A stretch of DNA of 64,000 nt. It comes from Lineolata rhizophorae. Lineage: Eukaryota; Ascomycota; Dothideomycetes; Lineolatales; Lineolataceae. Of the stretch, positions 34,441-45,119 are shown piece by piece. The notes under the pieces are model-generated. The model searched no databases. It saw only the letters and a program-made list of their open reading frames with translations, and was not told where the DNA came from. The stretch lies in the NCBI GenBank assembly GCA_010093515.1, contig MU001695.1, positions 64,750 to 128,749 on the forward strand, in the 5' to 3' direction. Positions within the stretch are counted from its first letter, which is position 1. Each line of letters starts with the position of its first letter. The position numbers and the translations under genes are program-made.

Positions 34441-36153
34441 AGTGATCTTTCAGGCAAGAAAGCAAATGGCTAAGGAAGGGCGACTTCCCGGAAATGGGAG
34501 ACAATAGGACAAATGCTTTGCGAACGAGAGAAAACAAAGCCCTTGATTGTCCTGGCTAGGAGAACAGTCTGGCTTTCGACGGGAACACAGAGCGCTTTAA
34601 TATTTCAACACCACATCTAGACGTATCCCGGACACGCGGCAGCAGTGGCTGTGATGGGAGCCAAACATAGTTGTTTGTGGAGACTTCAGTTTCGAAACAC
34701 ACCTGCCGAGTGCGAACATAGCTGAGGATGACGCGGTCGGCGGCTAGCTAAGTGGAGAAGCAAGAGGCCGCAGACGAGGTCGAGGGCTCATTGCGGTTGA
34801 TTTGCCCTTTCTGATGAAGTGGCTGGGAGGGGAGATTTTGCGTTCAGTGCAAGCAGAGGGGGATCCCTGCACAGCCGCCGAATGAATCGCATTTGTGGAG
34901 ACGCGTGTTGACAAGAACGACTGCACTGGCGATGATGACCTTAAGGGCGCTGCTCATTCGACGCGTGGGAAGCGCTCTTCCCGGCACACTTCGACTGGGG
35001 CCGGCGTTGGAGACGTCGTGGACAATCACTTCCTGATGGAGGTCCTTGGCCGGCGCTGCCCGACGGGACTGGCCCGCGGTCCAGCGTGGGGAATAGTGGG
35101 CCCGGTCCGGCCGCGTGCCATCTCCAGCGCCACGGCTCGTCTGCGGCTCGTGACGTCGCGCCCAAGAAGACCAAGAGATCCAACGCCGCAAATCTCCTCG
35201 TATTCGCGCTCTCTGCCGCAGGCTTAGGCTTCATCGTCTGCGCGCACACGGAGGCCTCTTAACGATTCAAATGTTGCCTCCTAGTTACCAGCATAATGCT
35301 AAAGTCTTCGCCCGTTCCACCGCGCCACGAACAACCTACACGCTACGACTTCGCGCGCCTGCGTAATGCGCGTACGCGTACCGACTCCTTCACTCGCCAC
35401 GACCAACCGGAAAGAGGGTAAAGCTAAGCGAAGAGCGCGCCAGCGCCTAGCCACTAGGTGCCAAGTTTTCCAGGGCAGAGCTTGTGATTAAACTCGGCTG
35501 CAGCTGGCGCCCGGCCAGCCGTTGTTATGGTCTCGGGGACTCTCGCTTCGAGGACTCCACCAGAAGCTCCATATCTTACGTACCACTCGTGCGGCTTCGG
35601 GCCGCCTCAGTGGCATATATGCCGACATCGTCTACCTATAGCGGCCGCGACGAGGCGTCTTCACTCTGCCAGCCATGTTGAAAGTGGCGCAGTTAGTAGC
35701 GTCGACTGATCCACTTATCAATTTGGGACAGCCGCGGTCTCGAAAAAGGCCCAATCAGGCCCCTATTAACTATGTACACCTGCGGATGTGGATCTGTCTT
35801 GTGCCGGGCATCGCTCTAGGGAGATGAGACTAGCACGTGCTATGTATGTCCAGCACACTTGGTATCCAGTCGCTGTGAACGAGTTTGTCAAAGGGCCAGA
35901 CCTAGACCCTCCAGCGAATAATCCTGCTTCTAGACATGGTCTTTGATCCCACAAGTTGCGTAGTATCTTTCACTCTCTATGAAATTATGGAGTGGAGAAA
36001 ATTATTCCAATGGACAATCAAAAAAACCCTTGAACTGTCGAAGGTGCAGCTGGCCGATAACTCGTCTTATCCTAGGAAAGTATCCGACACCATCTCAATA
36101 CACTAACGAGCAAGAGGATCCTCTGTTACTCTCATTCTCCCTCCACATCTCCA
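34441..36153. other. Intergenic 1.7 kb, no gene seen
   Basis: This is upstream of the dioxygenase (-) and downstream of the Pro-rich hypothetical gene (-). Open frames at 34895-35227 (+) and 34844-35249 (-) overlap antisense to each other, are Arg/Pro/Ala-rich and have no domain. The rest contains only frames under 70 codons. The dioxygenase promoter should lie in the first few hundred bases. Confidence 0.5.
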
Positions 36154-37446
36154 TTATCCGCCCGCGCCACCTGCAATCACCATAGCCTGCAACAGCCTCC
36201 TCCGGTCGATCTCCTTCTTGAGCATCAAAATGCAACTGGCGACTAGCAACGGTTCCTCGACCAAACACCCCATGTATTCATCGACCACCAACTCACCGCC
36301 ATTGCCAGCCGTCGTCTTGCCCGTACCAGGCGTTCTCGTCTCGTCCGTCCTAACCAACATCGCCACCCTGACCCCTCTCTCGACCTTCTTCCCCTTTCCC
36401 TTCGACCCCCTCCTCCTCTCCGCGCTCTTCTCCTTCGCACCGCCGCTCGACTCCCCCTGAAGCGCCTCCAGGCGCGAGCTCGACGACACAGGGCTCTTCT
36501 CATCGTACGCCGAGCCCCCAGTTCTCACGGGCAAAGTGTCTGCCCCCTGCGTCGCCGTTCCCCGACCCGCCAGCTCATCATCGTGCCTCTGGGCCTCTAT
36601 CTCGCCGCGGTCCGCGTACCGCGTCGCCGCCAGCACCGTCATCTTCTTCCCCTGACCCTTCTCCATGCCGCCGTACCCGACCACGCGCTCCCTGTGGTAG
36701 CCCCACTCGAGGATTGCCCCGTCCGGCAGCAGGAACTCCTGGCTCCGGCTCGTCCAGCGGCTCGCCGTGACGACTTGGGCCCCGGCATTCGGGCCCCGCA
36801 GCACCGTCAACCTGGGCTCGCGGCCCGGCCCGAAGAAGTACTCCGTCGCGACGAGCGCCGTCTCGTCGACGCGGCCTGCAGCCCCTCCCTCCCCTCCCGC
36901 TCTTGCTCCTTCGCCCGCCTCGCCTCGGCCGCTCGAGTACCCGGCCGCCGCCGCCGCCGCCGGGCCCGCGTGCAGCACGCAGTCGCCGCTGCCGCGCGAG
37001 GCGCGCAGCGAGCTGTAGGCGCGCTCGCCGCCGGCCGTCCACACGGGGATGTCGAGCTGGGCGGCGGGCAGCGGCAGGCGGACGAGGGCGACGCCGCGCG
37101 CGTCGACATGCAGGCGGCGGCCGGGCGCGAAGGGCGGCAGCGCGTCGTCGGCGGCCGCGCTCGAGAGGCCGGTCCCGCGCCGCGAGGGGCCCGGCGCCGT
37201 CGGGGTGTAGTCGGGGGGCGGCGAGATGGTGGAGGGCGCGCCGTGCGAGCCGAGAGAGGATGACGAGGAGGTGCGGGTCAGGGCGTGTTTGTCGTCGGTG
37301 CTCAGAGCGGATAGGTCGGGGAGTGGAGTGTCGTCGTAGGAGGGAGGGGGGTCGGTGGGGATTGGAGGGTTCAGGTTGGTTGGGGAGGAAGGGGGTGGTG
37401 GGCGGGGCATGGGGTTCGTTGGAGGTGGGGATTGGGGGTTCGTCAT
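36154..37446 (-). CDS. Uncharacterised Pro-rich protein, 430 aa
   Basis: A single-exon frame from ATG at 37446 to TAA. The first 130 residues are Pro/Ser-rich and disordered, with a PPPSYDD sequence (PPxY-like, a possible WW-domain ligand). The remainder forms a compact domain: ALVRLPLPAAQLDIPVW, then SGDCVLHAG, TEYFFGPGREPRLTVL, ASRWTSRSQEFLLPDGAILE, a Lys-rich insertion, and a conserved-looking end LVVDEYMGCLVEEPLLVASC followed by LMLKKEIDRRR. The arrangement of beta-strands with a C-terminal hydrophobic helix recalls tubby/LURP-like fungal hypothetical proteins, but I am not sure of that link. There is no signal peptide. The C-terminus could be altered by a small unrecognised intron. Function unknown. 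Confidence 0.75.
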   Translation of the reverse strand: MTNPQSPPPTNPMPRPPPPSSPTNLNPPIPTDPPPSYDDTPLPDLSALSTDDKHALTRTSSSSSLGSHGAPSTISPPPDYTPTAPGPSRRGTGLSSAAADDALPPFAPGRRLHVDARGVALVRLPLPAAQLDIPVWTAGGERAYSSLRASRGSGDCVLHAGPAAAAAAGYSSGRGEAGEGARAGGEGGAAGRVDETALVATEYFFGPGREPRLTVLRGPNAGAQVVTASRWTSRSQEFLLPDGAILEWGYHRERVVGYGGMEKGQGKKMTVLAATRYADRGEIEAQRHDDELAGRGTATQGADTLPVRTGGSAYDEKSPVSSSSRLEALQGESSGGAKEKSAERRRGSKGKGKKVERGVRVAMLVRTDETRTPGTGKTTAGNGGELVVDEYMGCLVEEPLLVASCILMLKKEIDRRRLLQAMVIAGGAGG

Positions 37447-40280
37447 CGTGGTCGTTATAGGAGGTAGGTTTGAGGAAGGTCTTGAAGGAGGGACTTCGGT
37501 AGGTTGCTTGAAAAATAGGGATTAGGTCTGTAGCAGCCTGGAGGTGAGTGAAGTGAAGTGAAGAGATACTGATATACGGTTGTGGTATGGTTCAGTGAAA
37601 CTCTGGGTCGAAGGAGTTCTGAAAGCCTTTTTTTTTTTTGACTTAATTCTTGACAGCCCCCAAACCACGTCTCTAGCTCTCCTTTAAATACGAAAACGAA
37701 GATCCACACCTGTGCGTGCCCCAGCTCTTTCGCCCGTTTTGCAGCCTTTTTCGGCCGTTGTGCCCGCCCGCACGCACTGCATATCCCGATTCTTCCATCG
37801 TTGCGACCTCCAAATGCGAGTGAGGAGACCAAAAAGCATCACAGCCCTGTCAGGCACATCGCAAGGCTGCACGGGTCGCCATCGCATTCGTCGGATTTGC
37901 GCAGGGCGGCGGGGCGGTGTCCGCTTCGGGCCGTTGACGCGTGTGATTGGCCGCTTTGAGGCCCCAAGGTTCTCGGCTCTCGGGTCGTGGCTGTGCGTCG
38001 CGCGTTGAACATCATCGGAAGCCGAACGACAATCGCGTCCGGAGAGGTGTCAGCCTTAGCGGCTGGACCCGACGAGCGAAGTAGCGGCATGGGCAATGTC
38101 GATGCAGCTCGACCGCACCTGATGCTTCTAGAACGCGAGGAATGCGCGGAATATGTGGGATCCTTGCCTGTTCGATTTAGGACTCGACTCTGTATCTCGT
38201 ATACCTTCGGATCTGGGCTCCGGGCCGTGCTCCGATTCTTTCCAGCTCCAATTGCAGGGTACCACATTCGATCAGATACGGTTGGAGAAGCCCTTATTGG
38301 TCCTCTCAGCGGCACGGAGGAGCCTGCTATGAGAGGACTCTTTTCTTTTCCGACTTCCATGAGCATGTGCGTGATCTCTGAGGGGAACGCACTCTTGCTT
38401 ACTGACGTTGTAGCTCCGCTGCCAACCGCTCGACATCTGCTGTTTCACGTCCAAGCCCCAACGAAACATCAATTCGGGTGGTTCACTCCTAGTAAAGCAC
38501 TATATGCTATCCTACCATGCGAGAAGTCCAACCCTTAATCGAAAGTGCCATATGTATTACAGCCGCGAGGCGTACGAAGTGCCCAATATTCACTCGGCTG
38601 TATTGAGTCCCGGCCTGGCAAGCTAGCAACTACTTGCGTTTAGGTCCCCAGCAGTCAGTCATTGCTGAAAGCGCACGCATCGACGACCATCTCTCTCCAA
38701 AGACCAATACGTTTGTTACATTCGGACCTCGAACCTGGGATCCGAGTGGGACCATGCGGTCACTGTGGCCATCTTGTTTATTGGTTGGTGCGCTCGATCT
38801 GACCGTCCTCCCCGCCGAAATAGCACGCTAAATATATAACAAAGCGCATCAGCCACACACAAGGCACGAATGTAGCCATAGAAAATGTTGGTCTTGCTAT
38901 GAAGAAAGTGAATTGGAGACCCTCATGGGGCACTTCGAACTTGGTCATGTCCAATGGCCACTGAAGCGCAAAAGGTGAACTTGTAACTGAGTATGTGTCT
39001 AGAGGGCTCGCTATAGATAGCGCTGTCTAGCCACCCTTAACTACTTTCAAGTCGTAGGATCGAGATCCACTTCAGTCCCCAAAACGAATGCATACTATCA
39101 GTTAATGAAGCTCAGATACGCGCAACTCAAACTTCACGCACCCAGAGTCATTCCTAGCAACACAAAACCAATTCGTATTCTTCCTACGACTTTTATAACT
39201 TCCCTCCATCTCTTCGTCCCTCCGCTTCGCTACTCATCATCTCATTTCTTCTCCCTGCCTTGAAAGACAGCACGAAAACGAGGTAATCGCTCGTCCGCTT
39301 GCCCGTCGCGCGCAAACAACCAAAGACCCATCAAACTCAACCCGAATCAATTTCACCGCTGGTAAGATAAATTTGAATTTTCATAGTAGTGACAGACATC
39401 GAACGACACTGACCAAGAACCAACGTATTCGCCGAGCCAATGAAAAAAAAAAAAAATAGAGAAATCAAGACCAACAGCAAAAACTTCAATAAAGGCAAAA
39501 AAACCCAAAATCCATGGATTTATTCCATCCCCATCATTAAAAGCCAAGAAGCACAAAACCAAGCAAACAAAGGAGGACAAAAACAACGCAAAAGGAACCA
39601 ACTTCAATCCTACCCTATCGTACCTCTCCGTTCGCTCTTGGCCAACTTCCCGTCCACCCATCCCCGAGCCTCGCAGCAAACGCTAAGCAGTCCCCAGGGA
39701 CGAAGGAATCGAAAAGCTAGCCCTTCTTCAAACCCCGAACCCAAGTAAAAAGCTATGAACATAAAAAACGAGGGTCTTGAAAGCCGTAACTAAGACAAAA
39801 AACAAACAAAGGAACCAATAATTTTATCCACCCCAATCTCAACCAAGTGCAATGAACCGCACGCACGCCCTTGCCTAATGCCCGAGCTCCAGACCCGATC
39901 CGCGGCCATCCCTCAGAGCAGGGATTGGGGGGGGGGGGGGGGGGGGGAGAAGAAGGGTCGGGCGCCGAGCCCTCCAGCCCTCGATCAAGACCAGACCATG
40001 CATTGCAACAAAGCCCAGCGGGAGGCGACGATATAGTACCGGCAGTAGCATGATCCAGGCAATGCAGCTTGAAAAAGCCAAAAAAAGAAAAGAAAACAAG
40101 AGAGGGGAGTTCCATATGTCCAGCGAGGGCGGACGAAGCTTCAGCGCCAAGAAACACCTGAAAATGTGCCAAGCAAAGCAAGAAGCATGAATTTAAGTTT
40201 TCGTCCAATAGTCGTTGCTCCAAGTTCCGTGATTCATTTGCTTGAAAATCTGCATATCCTGTCCCTTGTCAGCGCACGCG
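37447..40280. other. Intergenic 2.8 kb with homopolymers, no confident gene
   Basis: The first part (37447-37900) is the promoter of the Pro-rich hypothetical gene and includes a T11 run near 37630. A 183-codon ORF at 37987-38538 (+) is open but has an antisense partner and no domain; I do not call it. From about 38.5 to 39.4 kb the DNA is A/T-richer and coding-poor. The segment 39.4-40.28 kb, rich in AAAACAAA words, is probably the 3' UTR and flank of the AP-1 gene. Confidence 0.5.
39927..39947. repeat. G21 homopolymer
   Basis: Twenty-one consecutive G residues in the probable 3' flank of the AP-1 gene; on the transcribed strand this is poly-C. Confidence 0.92.
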
Positions 40281-42542
40281 CTATGCCCGCTGCCCCATGA
40301 CGGGCGTGCTCTGCGACCCGCGCGGGCTCTGCGGCATGCGCTTGAGCGCCGCGTCCACGTCCTTCTGGTCGACCACGACGCCCGCCTCAGAGCACCGCGC
40401 CTTGGCCCGCAGCTCCGAGCACAGGCTGTCGATGTCGAAGCTGCCGTCCTTGAAGTCGGGCCGGTCTTGGATTTTGTCCCTGCGCCCGCAAACCGGTGTT
40501 AGTATTAAACGCATCCTTTTGACATCCTCAGGTTCGAAAAAAGAAAAAAGAAAAAAAGAAAAAAGAAAAAAGAAAAAAGAAAGAAAAAAGAAAAAAGGGA
40601 AGCAGAGAACCTACCAGATCTTGTGACAGCTCAGCATCTGACTCGTGTCCTCGCCCGGTACCACTTCTTCGTCGCCTGACGCGCCCGAGGGCTCGATCCC
40701 GTCCTGCAACCGCTCGATCTCCTCCATCGGGTTGACCTTGTTGGCCGCGGCCGCGGCCGGCGTCGTGCCCGTGCCGCCCCCGAGGTCGCTCCAGTTGAGC
40801 GGCGAGCCAAAGTCGTGCAAGGGGAACGCGTCGTTGAAGAAGCCGCCAGAGAAGTCGCCGTCGCCAACGATGGCCGCCTGGCTCTCGCGGTAGTCGCCGA
40901 AGAGCAGCGGGTCGAACTGGCCGCCGTTCTGGTTCGCCAGCCAGTCGATGCCGTTGATCTCGGCGGCCGGAGTCTTGGCCTTTTCGATGCTGGGTGTCGG
41001 CTTCGAGGATGACGACGCAGTGTTGTTTTTGTTGGTGTTGGTCGAGTTATTGTTGTTACCCCCTTGTCCGGGCGCTGGCGTGCCGTTAGAGTGGCTCAGT
41101 GCGCGAGGGATGGGGTTCCGCGGGTTGCCGCAAGCCATGTTGAGCTTCTCGCAGAAGCTGACCTCACCTTCGGAGCTGCCGGTGCGGTGACACACATAGC
41201 CCTCCATACCGACGGAATCCAAATTGCCATCCGCGGGCATCTTACTGGGAGAGTTGTGGGACGGTTCCGGCGACGTGCCGCAAGACGAAGTCGGCCCTCC
41301 ACCGCCGTACTGCGAGGTGGACGACGCCGATGGCGAGTCCGTGTTTGATGAATTTGAGCCGCTGTTGAACTGAAAGACGCGCGGCTGGCCGGTCGAGCTG
41401 TCGGCGCTGCCACGAGTTGCCTTGTCGACGTTGCGAAAGGAACTGCTCACACCATTCTGGTTCTGACCCTGCAAGCCATTGGCCTGACTCTTCGGACTCA
41501 TACTCCGTCCATTAGCGCCTGTGATAGAGCCTGGCTTGCTGGCAGTGCTGCCGTTGTCACTGGTAGCCGTAATGGCGCTGTTGTTGAAGATGTGCGAGCC
41601 GGGAAGGCCACCGAAACGCGGGAACTCAAACTGGAAGTTGTTCGCCCCGCTCAGGGTGGACGCGGCATTGCCGGTACCGCTGGCATTGCTAGGCGGCGAG
41701 CGGTAGGCACCATTGCTGTTGAGCGAGAGGCGCTTACGGTACTCCCGGAGCTCCGTCTGCAAGCGCGTGACCTGAGCGCGGAGCAAACCGTTCTCATGAT
41801 TTGCGGACTCAGAAGCCTTTTGCAGCTCGGTCACCTTGGTCTCCAGGTCCTTGAGGTGCTTCTCTTTGCGTTCTCGGAAGGCTCGTTGCGCGGCGCGATT
41901 CTGGGCTTTGCGCTTCTGGAAGGTGGGTCAGCACTACCGAACTGGATGAAGGAAGCGAAACCGCCGCACGCGCGGAAAGCGCGAAGGGCCGCGAGCACTT
42001 ACAGTCGTCGGCTCCGACGTCAGCGGCTTCCTGCCGGGCTTCTTGGCCTGCTTGTCCTCGCCTTCTCTCCGCTTGTTGCCATCATCAGCACCGATGTCTC
42101 CATCATCGGGGCTCTTCCGCTTATCGCCGGCTTCGTTGTCTGGACTCGTGGGATCGGTGCCAGGCAGCGCGCCGATCATGTCGTCGGCGCCCTCGGTGAC
42201 GTCGAAGTCGAAGTTGTCGTTGGAGTCGATGAAGTCCATGAACGGGCTCTCTTCGACACCGCTGCCGAAGTCGCCAAAGTTGGCGCCCAAGGATCCCTGC
42301 TGCGGGGATGCAAAGTACGCCTGATTCATATTGTTTCCGCCGAAGGAGTATGCGTCGACGTTATCTCGAGGGTGCGTGGTAGATGTGCCGGTTTTGCCGG
42401 GCGCGGGCGGCGGATAAGACGACGACTTGGCAGCCGGACTACGGCCTTTGTTGGAGCTGAGCGCCGCGGCGAGCACGTCTTTGTGGTCGAAGTACGACAG
42501 GCTGTCAAAAGGATTGCTGTTGGCGTTCGAGGCGCCAGCCAT
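40281..42542 (-). CDS. AP1: AP-1/Yap1-type bZIP transcription factor, 679 aa
   Basis: CDS = complement(join(40281..40479, 40615..41915, 42003..42542)). The N-terminus MAGASNANSNPFDSLSYFDH is typical of filamentous AP-1 proteins. The bZIP starts at the exon 2 boundary (residue 181): KRKAQNRAAQRAFRERKEKH, followed by a leucine zipper to about 236. A central FEFPRFGGLPGSHIFNN block is next. The n-CRD reads CEKLNMACGNPRNPIPR. The c-CRD is split by the last intron and rejoined as MLSCHKIWDKIQDRPDF...SLCSELRAKARCSE, with cysteines near 612, 634 and 643. In Yap1, disulfides between the two CRDs mask the nuclear export signal after peroxide, so the factor stays in the nucleus and activates antioxidant and efflux genes. 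The same redox switch is inferred here. Only two cysteines are seen in the n-CRD block itself, with one more about 16 residues before it (GYVCHRTG). Confidence 0.95.
40536..40602. repeat. 67-bp purine-only tract in the last intron of the AP-1 gene
   Basis: Only A and G occur from 40536 to 40602, mostly as AAAAAAG units. On the coding strand this is a long CUUUUUU polypyrimidine run beginning seven bases after the 5' splice site of a 135-nt intron. Confidence 0.93.
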
Positions 42543-45119
42543 CAGCAACTTTTTTTCCGATGGCGCTGGCGGCGAAAGAAAGGCGGTCGTGGTGGGTCGG
42601 AAGCGTTGCGTGGAGGGATTCAAATGGCCAGAATGCGGGGTCCGTGGGCGAGCGGTTGAGAGTGGCTGGCACGCGCTACTTGGGAAAACGGCGGGCGGGG
42701 GCGAGCGGCGCCGCGGGCGAGCGATTCTAGTGCGGAATGGGTCGCGGGCGGGGGGCCACGGAGGCAGAAAATTGGCTACAATTGCGGTCTTTCTCGCAAT
42801 GTTCGGCCCCGGGACCGACGGCGGTGATGTCAAGGCGAGGGCAAAGAGGGAGAGGTAAGAGGAAAGGTGGAGGAGCGAAGCGGGCGCGGGAGAAAAGAGG
42901 CTGAGCGGCGGCGGATGCGGGTTGCGCGGATTGATTGCCTGGCGGGAAGCGGTGGCAGGGCGGTTCCCCGACGATCGACCTGCAGGCGGCAGATGCTCTT
43001 AAGTGCTTAACCCCGAGCGTCGCCTGATTGGCCCGAGGCTGTTGGCGACGATACGCACAAAGCCCTCGACAGGGCACGTTGCGACGGGACGGCAGCGCAC
43101 CGCGACGAGGGGAGCGATGGGCGGGCGTCCGGCGCGCTCTCCGGGGCTTCGAGATCACGGAGGAGAGGGTGCGAGAGGAAGCGGATGTAAGAGTGAGGGT
43201 TGCGCAGCCAGTGCGAGACGGGCGAGAGAGGCCAGAAAGGAAGGGCCTCCGGGGGCGGCGGGACGGGGTCGACGTTTCGGCCGGGCCGACCGCAGCCCGC
43301 TCGTGGCTCCGTCCGTTGCCCTAGCGGGAGGGCCTTGTCAGGGCGCGCGCGCACCCGCTGCGCCGGCCGTCGCTCTGGAAGGAATCGTCGTTCGGCCGGA
43401 GTGAGGCCTCGAACGCTGTTGCGCACGTTCGCCGCTCGTGTCCCAAGAGCGGCGACCGGGCGACCAGCGGCCGGCGCGTCTCGCGATTGGCCCGCCCGCC
43501 AATCTCGGGGGCAAACCGGCCGGCGATTCGCTGGCCCGGGCGGAGCGGGGGAACGTCTGAAGGCGGCGGCCGCGTCCTCGGACCCCGTGGCGCGTTGATT
43601 GATAAGCCGCTCCGTTAAAGCGGCGACCATGCCGTCCATTTTCACCCGCCCGCGCCCTTGCGCCGCCGAAGCAAGCAGGTCGACGCACGCAGCGCAACGA
43701 CCAGATGCGACAAGCCAGGGTTCTGCCTAAGGCTGAGCACTTGACATACAGACGTAGAACCGCGCCCTGCGCTTTGGAAGGGAGTCGAAGCTCGCGGACC
43801 GCACCAGCCTCGTCCGATTTGCGCGTTCCTGAGATTACTGAGCACACCCGGGGTGCTTGGCACGCCGGCGCTCGAGTCATCTCGAGCCCTGCTGCCATGA
43901 TTCACTCGTTCCACGTGAGCTGCGGCCTGGAACAGTCCCAAATGACGAAATCGCCGACGTATCGGATATGCTGGTTGTTACGGGGCCGACCGAATCGAAG
44001 GGGGCGCAAATCAGCACCACGTCAAAACACGTGAGCTCACTCTCGGTCGTGACCAGTCCTGCGCTACGTAGTGGTTGTGGTTGTACCTACTACGTACGTT
44101 TCAGTTGTCAGCGGGCTGGCGCGGGATGCCGAAAAAAGCATGGTTGGATCGTTTCCGCCGTCTCCGCCACGGTGGACTCCTACCTATACATGTCCGATTT
44201 TGGAGCGATCTACGGCTTCAGAATCTGATGACTGAGGGTGCGGTATCCCATCGATTCCCGTTTGTGCATGCTTACTCAAGCCGCACGTGATACCATTTGC
44301 CCGATCGGGGTTAGCCGGATCGCTGGGACCATTCCGGTCTCGTTTGCGGTTCTGCACGAGATGTAGATGACTTGCGCCCTCCGGTGAAGAACGCTGAGGA
44401 GATGGGCGCTTGAAAACGTCACGACTCGAGAGCTAAAACGCCAATCGCGAGCGTCAATTCCTACAGAACATGCCTAGGTATATCGATCGGCAAATCCCTC
44501 GTTTAGCCGACCCGATTCGCACGGTTCAGGAACATCTACCTAGGTAGCAGCTATCTAGATCACTATCTTTCAGCGGGCCTGCTCGTCATGATCGACCTGC
44601 CGAAATGACATCACAAGGCTCTTTGATCCACCCAGCGCATGAAACAGTCATCGAATTCTCGCAGCCATACCGGTATGTGGCCATTCAGCGTGCAATTAAC
44701 ATTTCCGTTTGAAGATACAGGCATAATTTACTTTTCCGTAAGGCCTTGCAATGAACGAAGCACGATGCAACCCCCAAAAATGCGTGGAAGTCAATTTCTG
44801 TACAGCGCCCCGAGAAGATTCAAAAAGGGAGGGCATGCAACAAAGAGCGAGCAACGCCATGCGACAAGAATCCCTCTGCTATGATGCACGAGAACATAAA
44901 CCCACAACACAGAACCCTAAACCAACAACACATTGCCCAAAATGGCACGGATATCCCAGAAAATCAAACAGTCGTGACGTCACTCCCTGTCATAAACCCC
45001 AGTTCCTAACATCCTTTTCGTACCGACTTTGCCCATCCCGGGACAATAGCGCAAAGTCGCCGCCCCCTAGGAAAGAAAAAAAAAAAAACCTTAAAAAGAG
45101 AAACTCGGCCCGAAATGTT
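42543..45119. other. 2.6-kb region upstream of the AP-1 gene, GC-rich then A/T-rich
   Basis: This is the 5' region of AP-1 (-) and the 3' flank of the phospholipase B gene (-). From 42.6 to 43.7 kb GC content is very high and frames are open on both strands (43007-43645 and 43338-43898 on minus, 43003-43404 on plus). They are Arg/Ala/Pro/Gly-rich and mutually antisense, so I judge them chance. From 43.9 kb the sequence becomes balanced and coding-poor. Long 5' UTRs are usual for AP-1-type genes. Confidence 0.5.

Noticed and set aside
37987-38538. 183-codon ORF between the Pro-rich gene and AP-1
   Set aside because: No recognisable domain, an antisense ORF of similar length (37839-38366), and no supporting context.
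38722-38752. Minus-strand AGGTTCGAGGTCC, another B-box-like match
   Set aside because: Flanking bases do not pair as a T-arm and no tRNA cloverleaf is seen.
43007-43898. Two overlapping minus-strand ORFs (212 and 186 codons) upstream of AP-1
   Set aside because: They overlap each other and plus-strand ORFs, are Arg/Pro/Ala-rich, and lie in very GC-rich DNA where stops are rare.
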